NCBI GenBank assembly: GCA_046540795.1
Contig: JBKHEN010000111.1
Span: forward strand, 1-8,592
DNA length: 8,592 nucleotides
Reading direction: 5' to 3'
Origin: JAAAOH01 sp046540795
GTDB lineage: Bacteria; Spirochaetota; Spirochaetia; DSM-27196; PWMO01
Of the stretch, positions 1 to 6,642 are shown piece by piece. Below the pieces are notes generated by a model. That model did no database searches, had not been told where the DNA came from, and was given only the letters and a program-made list of their open reading frames with translations. The first letter of the stretch is position 1, and each line of letters opens with the position of its first letter. The position numbers and the translations under genes are program-made.

Positions 1-21
1 CCCGGACCCGGACCCGGACCC
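1..21. repeat. Tandem hexamer CCCGGA, three copies plus partial
   Basis: The window opens with CCCGGA repeated three times and then CCC; the array may continue to the left. On the minus strand it encodes the Gly-Ser-Gly-Ser linker behind the lipidated cysteine of the partial lipoprotein. Because the unit is 6 bp, copy-number changes would lengthen or shorten the linker without shifting frame. Confidence 0.7.
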
Positions 22-114
22 ATCGGAGTTCGAGCCGGTAGGCGAGTCGCATGAAAGCAATAGAGCCGACGCCAGAGAAAAGGTCACCAGTACTCGAAAC
101 ACTATCTTTTGCAT
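1..114 (-). CDS. Lipoprotein, N-terminal part only (runs off left edge)
   Basis: Read on the minus strand, an ATG at 114-112 opens a frame that stays open to the window edge and gives 38 residues. It begins MQKIVFRVLVTF, continues through a hydrophobic segment (residues 5-20) and reaches a lipobox LLLSC with Cys22, followed by DSPTGSNSDG and then alternating Ser-Gly. This is the layout of a lipoprotein signal peptide plus a flexible linker after the lipidated cysteine, so the product should be exported and anchored to a membrane. A GAGG ribosome-binding site (124-121) sits 6 bases upstream of the ATG. The Ser-Gly linker is encoded by a hexamer repeat at the very edge. The upstream gene (179-874) is also a lipoprotein whose mature part starts CDSTG, so the two may be related or co-expressed. 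The functional domain lies outside the window and cannot be named. Confidence 0.72.
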   Translation of the reverse strand, partial: MQKIVFRVLVTFSLASALLLSCDSPTGSNSDGSGSGSG

Positions 115-140
115 ATTGCACCTCGTGTGAAGATGGGGCG

Positions 141-180
141 GACGAGTGCCGCCGAAGCTCGTTTCGACGGCGGACTCGTC
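141..180 (-). terminator. Bulged hairpin between tandem lipoprotein genes
   Basis: The arms 141-154 and 168-180 pair over 13 bp (GACGAGT and CCGCCG blocks), with one bulged G at 148 and a 13-nt loop. On the minus strand the stem begins directly at the stop codon of the upstream lipoprotein (181-179) and ends about 26 bases before the start of the next lipoprotein. There is no U-tract on either side, so it is not a canonical intrinsic terminator. It may be a partial terminator, an RNA-processing site or a stabiliser of the upstream message. The pairing is directly visible; the role is inferred. Confidence 0.45.
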
Positions 181-874
181 ACTCGAGCATCCACACGGTC
201 CCTCCCGGCTCGGCCCCCGTTTCCAGCGTTACGGACGACTGAGCGCTTTGAAGGAAGACGGCTCTGTTCCACCCCGTGCTGAGCTGCAAGTCGATAGTCA
301 CCTCATAATCGCCGGTATCGAAGGTTCCGCTTATATGCGTCGGCCCGTCGACATAAATCCAGCTTATTGCTACGGTTTCGTCTTCGGTTCCCCGAAGGAT
401 CACGTCGCCCGTGAACTGCACATCCAGGCAACAGAAGGTCTGGAAGCGTACGGAGTCGTCCGTGATGCTCACGGGGAAGTTCGACAGCACATACTCGTAC
501 ACGTCCTTAAAATCCTCCCAACTGAGGAGCGCCTGCGAAGGCGGCGGGTCGATCGTCATGCCGGGGAAACGGCCGTTGTCTTGCACGGTGACGGGGCCGT
601 ATCCCTCTACGGGATCTGCGTTGGCGTCCACCAGGATCACGACCACATCGTCACGAGTGCCCAGGCTCCACCCTACAATATCGCCCTCGGGCAGGGCGAG
701 CGACTCACCCGGGCTTTGTGATCCGCCGGTCTCATCCGAATCGGACTCACCCCCGTCGTTCGATCCGCCCGCACCTGTCGAGTCGCACCCGAACAGGACA
801 AACAGCAGCACCAGCGCAGAGATACACGCCGATGCCCATCCTTTCGTCTTCCATTGCCGATCCGCGTTTCTCAT
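179..874 (-). CDS. Putative exported lipoprotein of unknown function
   Basis: The frame encodes about 231 residues. A short basic N-terminus is followed by a hydrophobic stretch (about residues 15-29) ending in the lipobox VLFGC, with Cys30 as the predicted lipidated residue. Next comes a low-complexity Gly/Ser/Asp/Glu linker to about residue 55, then a globular part rich in short beta-like stretches. The mature protein is acidic, with roughly 35 Asp/Glu and 6 Arg/Lys, and contains an adjacent Cys-Cys pair near residues 148-149. I do not recognise the domain. I prefer the ATG at 874 because GGAGGG (888-883) lies 8 bases upstream; a GTG at 877 is also possible with 5-base spacing. It lies upstream of a second lipoprotein on the same strand and is divergent from an AraC-type regulator, which could control it, though this is not shown. 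Confidence 0.8.
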   Translation of the reverse strand: MRNADRQWKTKGWASACISALVLLFVLFGCDSTGAGGSNDGGESDSDETGGSQSPGESLALPEGDIVGWSLGTRDDVVVILVDANADPVEGYGPVTVQDNGRFPGMTIDPPPSQALLSWEDFKDVYEYVLSNFPVSITDDSVRFQTFCCLDVQFTGDVILRGTEDETVAISWIYVDGPTHISGTFDTGDYEVTIDLQLSTGWNRAVFLQSAQSSVTLETGAEPGGTVWMLE

Positions 875-973
875 CACCTTATCCCTCCATCTACTGCCTA
901 CCGGCCACCGGGTAGTCGTGAACCGTGAGAGCCCCGGTGCGCCATAGCCGGCGCCGTCATTCAGCTACCTCCA

Positions 974-979
974 ATTGTA
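974..979 (-). promoter_or_regulatory. Possible -10 box for the lipoprotein gene
   Basis: On the minus strand TACAAT (979-974) matches five of six bases of the -10 consensus. It would start transcription around 967, giving a leader of roughly 90 nt before the lipoprotein start. No convincing -35 is present at 16-18 bp spacing. The upstream side overlaps the inverted repeat at 991-1011, so a factor bound there would affect this promoter. Confidence 0.3.
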
Positions 980-990
980 CCGACCGGCGT

Positions 991-1020
991 CGGAGCCTAT
1001 TGACGGCTCCGGCATTCTTT
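991..1020 (+). promoter_or_regulatory. Inverted repeat plus T-run in the divergent intergenic region
   Basis: CGGAGCC (991-997) and GGCTCCG (1005-1011) are perfect inverted repeats around the 7-base spacer TATTGAC. On the plus strand they are followed after five bases by a T-rich run (1015-1022, TTCTTTTT), which resembles an intrinsic terminator. No plus-strand gene precedes it in the window. It lies between a transcription regulator and the lipoprotein it diverges from, and overlaps the expected -35 region of the lipoprotein promoter. It could therefore be an operator for the neighbouring regulator, or a terminator insulating that regulator from upstream plus-strand transcription. Sequence alone does not decide between these. 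Confidence 0.45.
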
Positions 1021-1054
1021 TTGATGGAAGCGGAACGGTCTCCGCCGCAAAAGG

Positions 1055-1063
1055 TGGTATACT
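1055..1063 (+). promoter_or_regulatory. Extended -10 promoter for the AraC-type regulator
   Basis: TGGTATACT combines the extended -10 TGn element (1055-1057) with TATACT (1058-1063), one mismatch from TATAAT. The -35 position 17 bp upstream is poor, which extended -10 promoters tolerate. Transcription would begin near 1070, just ahead of a strong ribosome-binding site GGGAGGA (1074-1080). Confidence 0.5.
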
Positions 1064-1087
1064 CTGTAGTGTCGGGAGGACGGGCCG

Positions 1088-2188
1088 ATGACATCCGGGC
1101 ACGCAGGCGATATAGCGCTACAGACGTGCATTACGCTCGAAGTCCCTGATACACCGCTTCACAACGTATCCGTTCTGGCCTCCGGCGACTCCGAAGAGAC
1201 GTTCCCGCTTCCCGCTCCCTGGGTCGAGGGCAGGGTCGACGCAGTCCGGACGGGCAGGGGCCTCGGGATCATCAACACGGCCTTTGCGAGCGGCGGGGAG
1301 CAGTTCGTCGCCAGGATCGACTCTCCGTCGAGACCCGTGCGGTTCAGCTTCGCTCTTTCGCCGGGCTCGACGACCGTCTCCCTTGCCGGTGAGCGGCGGA
1401 TGTTTCACGTTGCCGGAGGACAATCCACGGTGCTCTCCGTTCCTTCGCCGCTGCTGAACGTCGTGCCTCCCCGTCACATGTTCCATAACCTGTGCATTCT
1501 TGTCGACGGGAACTTCATGGAGTCCTGCCTGGGGGACACAGCGGGAGCGATAGCATCAGAGCTGATCGAGGCGATGAAGGCGGACGGCCCTCCCTATTCC
1601 CGCGTGTGTGCAATCACGCCGTGCATGCAGATGGTCCTCCAACAGATACTCTCATCCGGTTACACGGGGAGTCTGAGAAGATTCTACCTCGAAGCGAAGT
1701 CTATGGAGCTCCTCACGATGCGTCTCCACGAGCTCGCCGGCGACAGTGGAGTCCCTCTTTATCAACCGCTTCACAACGCCGACCTCGAGCGCATCCACCA
1801 GGCGCGCGAGCTCATTACAGAACGCAGCGCCGATCCCCCTTCGCTGCACGAAATCGCCGCGGCGGTCGGTGTCAACTGCAACAAGCTGAAGTACGGCTTT
1901 CGGGAAACCTTCGGAACCACCGTGTTCGGCTATGTGCGTAATCTTCGTCTCGAGGAGGCACGGCATCTGTTAGACGAAGGCGGCCGGTCGGTGACGGAAG
2001 TTGCCTTCGAGGTCGGCTACAGCAGCCTCAGCCACTTCGCGCGTATCTTCAAGCAGACCTACGGTACCAGTCCTCACTACTACGCGCGACAAAGCGCTTC
2101 GAGCCGGCGTGAATCGAACGGCTCGGGTGGACCGAGGCGCGTCGGCAGCGCCGGTAGGCTGATCAACGGGCGGACTCCCGGCTCATGA
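1088..2188 (+). CDS. AraC-family transcriptional regulator, PchR-like
   Basis: The 366-residue product has a long N-terminal part of the kind that senses ligand in this family, and a C-terminal AraC/XylS double helix-turn-helix at about residues 234-334. Recognisable blocks are the DLERIHQAREL linker helix, PPSLHEIAAAVGVNCNKLK for the first HTH, FGTTVFGYVRNLRLEEARHLL, and SVTEVAFEVGYSSLSHFARI for the second HTH. These closely resemble PchR, the siderophore-responsive activator of Pseudomonas, but that resemblance does not fix the ligand here. The ATG at 1088 has GGGAGGA 7 bases upstream. A 32-residue Ser/Arg/Gly-rich tail follows the usual family end (GTSPHYYAR). The gene is divergent from a lipoprotein gene and convergent with an MFS transporter, so both are candidate targets. 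Its 3' end overlaps an orphan coding-like fragment on the other strand. Confidence 0.9.
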   Translation: MTSGHAGDIALQTCITLEVPDTPLHNVSVLASGDSEETFPLPAPWVEGRVDAVRTGRGLGIINTAFASGGEQFVARIDSPSRPVRFSFALSPGSTTVSLAGERRMFHVAGGQSTVLSVPSPLLNVVPPRHMFHNLCILVDGNFMESCLGDTAGAIASELIEAMKADGPPYSRVCAITPCMQMVLQQILSSGYTGSLRRFYLEAKSMELLTMRLHELAGDSGVPLYQPLHNADLERIHQARELITERSADPPSLHEIAAAVGVNCNKLKYGFRETFGTTVFGYVRNLRLEEARHLLDEGGRSVTEVAFEVGYSSLSHFARIFKQTYGTSPHYYARQSASSRRESNGSGGPRRVGSAGRLINGRTPGS

Positions 2189-2294
2189 GCTGCTTGTTGT
2201 AGCGGTATTTGTCCATGAGGGTGAGCGTCTGGTTGTCGCCGATGGAATGCAACTCACGGGTGAAGTCCTTCGAATCGGTGAGGTCCCCCGTCCT
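2163..2294 (-). pseudogene. Orphan coding-like C-terminal fragment
   Basis: Past the transporter stop, one minus-strand frame reads 43 residues, from RTGDLTDSKDFTREL through LMDKYRYNKQLMSRESAR to a TGA at 2165-2163. Codon third positions are G or C in 38 of 43 codons, and the composition is varied and polar, as in a genuine protein and unlike a GC-rich shadow frame. No ATG or GTG precedes it; the first usable starts are a TTG at 2252 (29 residues) or an internal ATG (17 residues). The frame differs from that of the transporter. The simplest reading is a remnant of a gene whose 5' part was lost or frameshifted. A very short TTG-started gene or a frameshifted extension of the transporter are alternatives. 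Family not recognised. It overlaps the end of the convergent regulator by 26 bp. Confidence 0.4.
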
Positions 2295-2319
2295 GCTGTT
2301 CTGCGGCCGTCTTGCGTCG

Positions 2320-3543
2320 CTACGCCGACGGCGAATACTCCTCGACCGCTTCTTCGGGGTACACCGAGGAATCGGAAGCTGATCCGGGGAAACGTATGCC
2401 GAGTACCGCGATGGCGGCGACGAGTATAACACCGCTCAGCAGTATTGCCGGGATGAACGAGCCGGTGGTATCGGCGATCAATCCGCCGGTTCCCGGCGCC
2501 GTGATCCCCGCTAGCCCATAGCCGAGAAAGCAGATCGGATAGAGGCGCGGAAACAGCTCGGTGCCGAAGAACTCCACCATGGAGGCGGCGTAGACGACGA
2601 AGCACGCGCCGAATCCGATACCGGCAAGTGCTACTGTGGGCAGCATGAACGGGGCGGCGGGTTGCGTCAGGAACGGCACCAATGTCAGGGCTAAGAAGGC
2701 CAGTGAAAGAATGATCGTCGCTCGCGAGCCCGCTCGGTCATGGATCTGTCCCCATATGATCCTCCCGGCAGCATTGCCCAGGGCAAAAACCGAGATTCCT
2801 ATGGTGGCTATGTCGTCACTCAGGCCGCTGTTGAGGATGATCGGTTTCAGATTGCCGACAGTCAGAAGCCCGGCAAACGTGCCGGTGAAGATCCCCAGCC
2901 ACAGCAGGAGGAAGGGACCGGAAAGCACATAGCGGCGCAGCGGTACCGTCCGTGATTCCCGCCCGGCAGCGGCGGTTTGGGCCGACTCCGGCTCGCGGAG
3001 CAGCATTGCCGCGACGAAGGCTGCCCCGCCGAACAGTAGTCCCACCAGCCGAAACGTGGGAAGCACTCCCCAACCGACGGTGGCGAGAAGGTATTGGACC
3101 AATACGCTCAGCAGAACCGCGCCACCTCCGAAACCGGCCACCGCGACGCCGGTGACGAGCCCCTTGTTGTTGGGGAACCACTTCATGCCTACGGTGAGAG
3201 GACAGACATACCCCGCGCCGATCCCGGCGCCCGTGACCACGCCGATGCCGATGAGAATGATCGGGAAGCTGCCGCCCGAAAAGGATGCGATGAGATAACC
3301 GGTTGTGAACAGAACGGCCCCGGCGCCTGCCGTTATACGTGGCCCGAGTTTTCGCAGCACCTTGCCGGCCGGTATCATGACGATGGTGAACACCGCAATG
3401 GTTAGTCCGAATATAAGCCCCGACTGCCCCCGGCTCAGCCCGTGCTCAGCGGTCAGGGCGGGAACGAACGCGCTCCAGGCATAGACACCACCCAAGATCG
3501 ATTGAAGCGCAACACCCGCAAAAAGCACTATCCACTTTCTCAT
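2320..3543 (-). CDS. MFS transporter, oxalate/formate antiporter (OFA) family
   Basis: The 407-residue protein is almost entirely hydrophobic segments, consistent with the 12-helix major facilitator fold in the cytoplasmic membrane. The OFA-type signature GGVYAWSAF lies at residues 18-26. The motif-A-like loop PAGKVLRKLGPR (58-69) follows, then a GAGIGAGYVCP helix and the block WFPNNKGLVTGVAVAGFGGGA, both typical of OFA proteins. The second half repeats the layout with GNAAGRIIWGQIHDRAGSR. A hydrophilic loop near the middle (about 197-212) separates the two halves. Family members exchange small carboxylates such as oxalate/formate or export pyruvate or lactate; the substrate here cannot be read from sequence. 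The ATG has GGGG (3556-3553) 9 bases upstream. The gene has its own likely promoter and converges on the PchR-like regulator. The short hydrophilic C-terminus ends EEYSPSA. Confidence 0.9.
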   Translation of the reverse strand: MRKWIVLFAGVALQSILGGVYAWSAFVPALTAEHGLSRGQSGLIFGLTIAVFTIVMIPAGKVLRKLGPRITAGAGAVLFTTGYLIASFSGGSFPIILIGIGVVTGAGIGAGYVCPLTVGMKWFPNNKGLVTGVAVAGFGGGAVLLSVLVQYLLATVGWGVLPTFRLVGLLFGGAAFVAAMLLREPESAQTAAAGRESRTVPLRRYVLSGPFLLLWLGIFTGTFAGLLTVGNLKPIILNSGLSDDIATIGISVFALGNAAGRIIWGQIHDRAGSRATIILSLAFLALTLVPFLTQPAAPFMLPTVALAGIGFGACFVVYAASMVEFFGTELFPRLYPICFLGYGLAGITAPGTGGLIADTTGSFIPAILLSGVILVAAIAVLGIRFPGSASDSSVYPEEAVEEYSPSA

Positions 3544-3569
3544 GTATGTTTACCCCTATGGATACGATC

Positions 3570-3598
3570 AGAATAACACAGTTTTTTGCTAATGTTTA
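3570..3598 (-). promoter_or_regulatory. Promoter for the MFS transporter
   Basis: On the minus strand TAAACA (3598-3593) is separated by 17 bp from TATTCT (3575-3570), which is preceded by the extended -10 TGT (3578-3576). Transcription would start near 3563, leaving a leader of about 20 nt that contains the ribosome-binding site. The stretch is markedly AT-rich against its surroundings. A second candidate, TTGCAT (3628-3623) with TTTTAA or TTTAAA 17-18 bp away, lies just upstream. Confidence 0.45.
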
Positions 3599-3821
3599 TT
3601 TAAAAACCGAAATCGCAGCGTTATGCAATACGTTCCCGGCCTTTTCGTGGGGGAACACCGGCTTTCAAGTGTTCCGAGGCTCTGCACGTAGGATTATGGC
3701 ACGAACATCCGGAATTCGGCCGCGTGTGTCAAGTGCTGAAGCGAACAAACGGCGGAGAGAGCCCTCGTCGTGGTGCTCCGCCCGGCGCCGCGTCCACGTG
3801 GAAGAAGCCCGTGGGATAAGC

Positions 3822-5222
3822 TCACATAGGGGAAGCTTCGACGGGCAGCGTGAGCGTAAAGGTGCTTCCCTGGCCGACGGTGCTCTCGACGTCCACGTTT
3901 CCGCCGTGGGCCAGGGCAATGTGCTTCACGATAGCAAGCCCGAGGCCGGTGCCGCCCATTGCGCGACTACGCGCACGATCGACCCGGTAGAATCGCTCGA
4001 AAATCCGGGATAGCTCCGTCGGTACGATACCCGGCCCGGTGTCCGAGACGGAGATCTCGATGCAGTCTCCCTCGACGAGCCTGAGGCGAACCGCGACCTC
4101 CGCGCCGGCCTCACTGTACTTCACCGCGTTGTCTACCAGATTCACGAGCGCTTGCTCGATGAGGCTTTCATTCACGTCGGCCTCGATCGAGGTCTCGCAT
4201 TCTTGCTGCATGACGATGCCCTTCTCGTCGGCGGCGCTGCGACACTCCTCGGTCACGCGCTTTACGATCCGGCTTATATCGGTCCGCTCTCGCGGAAACT
4301 CCGCGTGTCCCTGCTCGAGGCGGCTCAAGCTGAGTAAGTCTTCAATGATGGCGTGGAGCCGGTCGGTACTCTGTTTGATGATCCCGAGGAACCGTTCGGC
4401 CTGGTTGGGGTCCTTGTGAGCGCCTTCCAATAGTGTTTCCACGAAGCCCTGGATGGTCGTAATCGGTGTCTTGAGCTCATGGCTGACATTTGCGACAAAA
4501 TCCCGTCTCATATCCTCGAGTCGCTTCAGCTGGGTAATGTCGCGCAGAACGAGGAGGGTGCCTGGGCGCGGATCAGCGGCGGAATAGAGTGCCGAGCCGC
4601 GTACCTGAACGTTTCGCGGCTCGTCGCGATAGAGCGTAATGCTGCGTTCCACCGGTTCCGTTCGGATTGCCGCCTCGTCGGCAATTTCGGCAAGCTCTGC
4701 GCTTCGGAAAACATCGAGGACCGATCGTCCGGTCGCTTCCTTCGGAGAGCTTCCGGCAAGGTTTGCCGCCGCGGTGTTGACCGATCGGACCCGGCTTGCC
4801 GCGTCGAGCACCACGACTCCCTCCGACATGCTCGACAGGATCGCTTCGAGGTCACCGTGCTGTCGTTGCACCGTCGCGAGCCGGGCTTTGAGCTCGACGG
4901 CCATGCTGTTCAGCGCATCGGCAATGGAGGCGACCTCCGCGGGCTGAGTCACTGTGAAGCGGTGCTCGAGATCCCCTTCGGCGTACCGACGGGCCGCGCC
5001 CTCCATCTCTCGGAGGGGCTGTGCAATCCTGCCGACGACCCACCGCCCGGCAAGCCACGCCGAGGCGGCAACCACAACAGCCGCGGCTATCAGGGCCGCC
5101 GGTTGCCGGACGCCGTCGAGCAGCACCAAACCGCTGACGGCCAGCGCGGTTGCCACGACCACGGAAACCGAGACCATGGCGAGATAAGTCGGTAACACGT
5201 GTCTGCGCAGCGTCTTGGGCAT
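3822..5222 (-). CDS. phoR: PhoR-type sensor histidine kinase
   Basis: The 466-residue membrane kinase autophosphorylates and should pass phosphate to the regulator encoded just upstream. Two membrane helices (about 11-35 and 41-63) are separated by only about five residues. They are followed by a HAMP linker (about 62-115), a PAS domain (about 122-230), a HisKA domain with VSHELKTP and phospho-acceptor His248, and a HATPase_c domain. The latter shows the N-box (Asn361, Asn365), the G1 box SDTGPGI (394-399) and the G2 box GGTGLGLAIVKHI (423-435). Lack of an extracytoplasmic sensor domain fits PhoR, which in E. coli senses phosphate through the Pst transporter and PhoU rather than by binding phosphate itself. 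The start lies 3 bp after the phoB stop, with only a weak ribosome site, so translational coupling is likely. No clear terminator follows. Confidence 0.92.
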   Translation of the reverse strand: MPKTLRRHVLPTYLAMVSVSVVVATALAVSGLVLLDGVRQPAALIAAAVVVAASAWLAGRWVVGRIAQPLREMEGAARRYAEGDLEHRFTVTQPAEVASIADALNSMAVELKARLATVQRQHGDLEAILSSMSEGVVVLDAASRVRSVNTAAANLAGSSPKEATGRSVLDVFRSAELAEIADEAAIRTEPVERSITLYRDEPRNVQVRGSALYSAADPRPGTLLVLRDITQLKRLEDMRRDFVANVSHELKTPITTIQGFVETLLEGAHKDPNQAERFLGIIKQSTDRLHAIIEDLLSLSRLEQGHAEFPRERTDISRIVKRVTEECRSAADEKGIVMQQECETSIEADVNESLIEQALVNLVDNAVKYSEAGAEVAVRLRLVEGDCIEISVSDTGPGIVPTELSRIFERFYRVDRARSRAMGGTGLGLAIVKHIALAHGGNVDVESTVGQGSTFTLTLPVEASPM

Positions 5223-5225
5223 ATC

Positions 5226-5927
5226 CTATTCGCTCGGGCTCAGCCGATAGCCGACGCCGCGCACGGTCTGAATGTAGCTGCCATAGGTTCCGAGCTTCCG
5301 ACGGAGCCCGAGGATCTGCACGTCGACCGCGCGCTCGGTCACCGCGTAGTCCTCTCCTCTGATGGCATCTATGATCTTCGCCCGCGAGAAAACCCACGTC
5401 GGATGTGAGGCGAGAAACCACAGAATCTCGAACTCCGTCGAGCTGAGATCGATCTTCTTGCCGTCGTCAGTGCGCACCTCATGGCGATTGCGATCGATCA
5501 GGAGCTTCCCCACCCGAATCGACTTCGCTGCGCCGAGTTCGCCGCGCTCCGAGCGGCGACGCAAGATGGCCCGGATGCGCGCGACGAGCACCTTGGGACT
5601 GAAGGGTTTGGTGAGATAGTCATCCGCGCCGAGCTCGAGGCCCCTCACCACGTCCGAATCCTCGCTCTTGGCGGTGAGCATCAGAATGGGTATAGCGGCG
5701 GTAGCCGGATCGGCCTTCAAGGCCTTGCAAACCGACAGGCCGTCCTGCCCGGGCAGCATCAAGTCGAGGACGATGAGGTCCGGCTCCGTATTACCGACGC
5801 GGCGCAGTGCCTCTTCCCCGCTCTGTACGGTCACGACGGTGTAGCCGTGCGTCTCGAGGTTATACGTGATCAGTTCGAGGATATCGGTTTCGTCGTCGAC
5901 GACGAGAATGGTCTCGGTGGCACTCAT
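5226..5927 (-). CDS. phoB: PhoB/OmpR-family response regulator
   Basis: The 233-residue protein has an N-terminal receiver domain with the acidic pair Asp11-Asp12, phospho-acceptor Asp55 in VLDLMLPG, Thr85 and Lys107 (LTKPF). A C-terminal winged-helix DNA-binding domain (about 135-230) shows LSSTEFEILWFLASHP, RAVDVQILGLRRKLG and the closing TVRGVGYRL. In the Pho system the phosphorylated regulator activates phosphate-starvation genes. I place the start at the ATG 5927 because it opens directly into the receiver (MSATETILVVDDE), overlaps the phoU stop as ATGA, and has GGAG 8 bases upstream inside phoU. A longer reading from 5972 adds 15 residues that match no receiver and lie inside phoU. The OmpR family is certain; assignment to phosphate control rests mainly on the adjacent phoU and PhoR-type kinase. 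Confidence 0.92.
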   Translation of the reverse strand: MSATETILVVDDETDILELITYNLETHGYTVVTVQSGEEALRRVGNTEPDLIVLDLMLPGQDGLSVCKALKADPATAAIPILMLTAKSEDSDVVRGLELGADDYLTKPFSPKVLVARIRAILRRRSERGELGAAKSIRVGKLLIDRNRHEVRTDDGKKIDLSSTEFEILWFLASHPTWVFSRAKIIDAIRGEDYAVTERAVDVQILGLRRKLGTYGSYIQTVRGVGYRLSPSE

Positions 5928-6601
5928 CGATCGAACTCCACGTGTTCGCCGGTACGGGCATATACGATCCACTCGCAGATATTCGTGACGTGGTCCCCGA
6001 TGCGCTCGAGGTAGCGGCTCAGCAGGATGATCTGTTGGCCCGCCTCGATGCCCTGCGTGTCCGTTTTCATGATCTCGAGGGCGTCCTCGGTGAGCGTGCG
6101 GTGCATCCCATCCACCTCAAAATCTCGTTGGGCCACCTCTTCGGCCTTGTCGGGGTCACGGTCGATGAGTGCCGTAAGCGCATCATGCAGCATTGCCAGT
6201 GCCTTGTTACCGAGCGACCGTACCCGCGGCAACATGCTACTGTAGTGCGGCCCCGCCGACTTCGTCAGTGACCGCGCCACGTGACGGGCATGGTCGCCGA
6301 TCCGCTCGAGGTCCGTGAGTGTCTTGATGCAGCAGACGGTTTCACGCAAATCGCTTCCCACCGGTTGCAGGCGCTCGATCAACTCGGTGCACTCGTCTTC
6401 GAGCTCGATCTGTCGGCTGTCGATCCGCACGTCCTCGGCGATCACGGCCGAGGCGAGCTCATCGTCCCAATTGGACAAGGCGATGAGGGCTTTCCGCAAT
6501 CCCTCCTCGACGAGTGAGCCCATATGGAGCATGCCGCTGTAGAGACGGTCGAGGCTCTTTATCATTTCGTGCTGCTGTTCCATACCATTCGACGTTCGCA
6601 T
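5924..6601 (-). CDS. phoU: PhoU, phosphate-signalling accessory protein
   Basis: The 225-residue cytoplasmic, all-helical protein has two PhoU repeats. Each ends in the family's metal-binding motif: DLERIGDH at 97-104 and RYLERIGDH at 196-204. The N-terminal block LHMGSLVEEGLRKA and the QPVGSDLRE stretch are also typical. PhoU links the Pst phosphate transporter to the PhoR kinase and keeps the Pho response off when phosphate is plentiful. I choose the ATG at 6601 because GGAAG (6611-6607) lies 5 bases upstream; a GTG at 6607 in the same frame would overlap that site. Its stop codon overlaps the phoB start. The protein is of normal length. No pst genes accompany it in this window. Confidence 0.93.
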   Translation of the reverse strand: MRTSNGMEQQHEMIKSLDRLYSGMLHMGSLVEEGLRKALIALSNWDDELASAVIAEDVRIDSRQIELEDECTELIERLQPVGSDLRETVCCIKTLTDLERIGDHARHVARSLTKSAGPHYSSMLPRVRSLGNKALAMLHDALTALIDRDPDKAEEVAQRDFEVDGMHRTLTEDALEIMKTDTQGIEAGQQIILLSRYLERIGDHVTNICEWIVYARTGEHVEFDR

Positions 6602-6642
6602 TATCACTTCCGTAGGTTAGAATATCGTTAGCCCGCCTGCGG

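Noticed and set aside
146..721. Plus-strand open frame opposite the lipoprotein gene
   Set aside because: The minus-strand frame has a signal peptide, lipobox and good ribosome-binding site; the plus-strand product has no recognisable features.
2181..2190. Perfect palindrome GCTCATGAGC at the regulator stop codon
   Set aside because: It has no loop or U-tract and is made of coding bases on both strands; ten-base palindromes arise by chance.
3727..3732. Perfect minus-strand TTGACA after phoR
   Set aside because: The hexamer at 17 bp spacing is only GATGTT, and the nearer promoter at 3570-3598 explains the transporter better. The good-looking CATAAT is 28 bp away, too far.
4479..5195. Long plus-strand open frame antisense to phoR (238 codons)
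   Set aside because: It lies wholly inside a well-conserved kinase gene, its translation shows no family motif, and long antisense frames are expected from GC-biased codon use.
5226..5972. Longer start for phoB at 5972
   Set aside because: The extra 15 residues lie inside phoU and match no receiver domain; the ATG at 5927 gives an ATGA overlap and a GGAG site.
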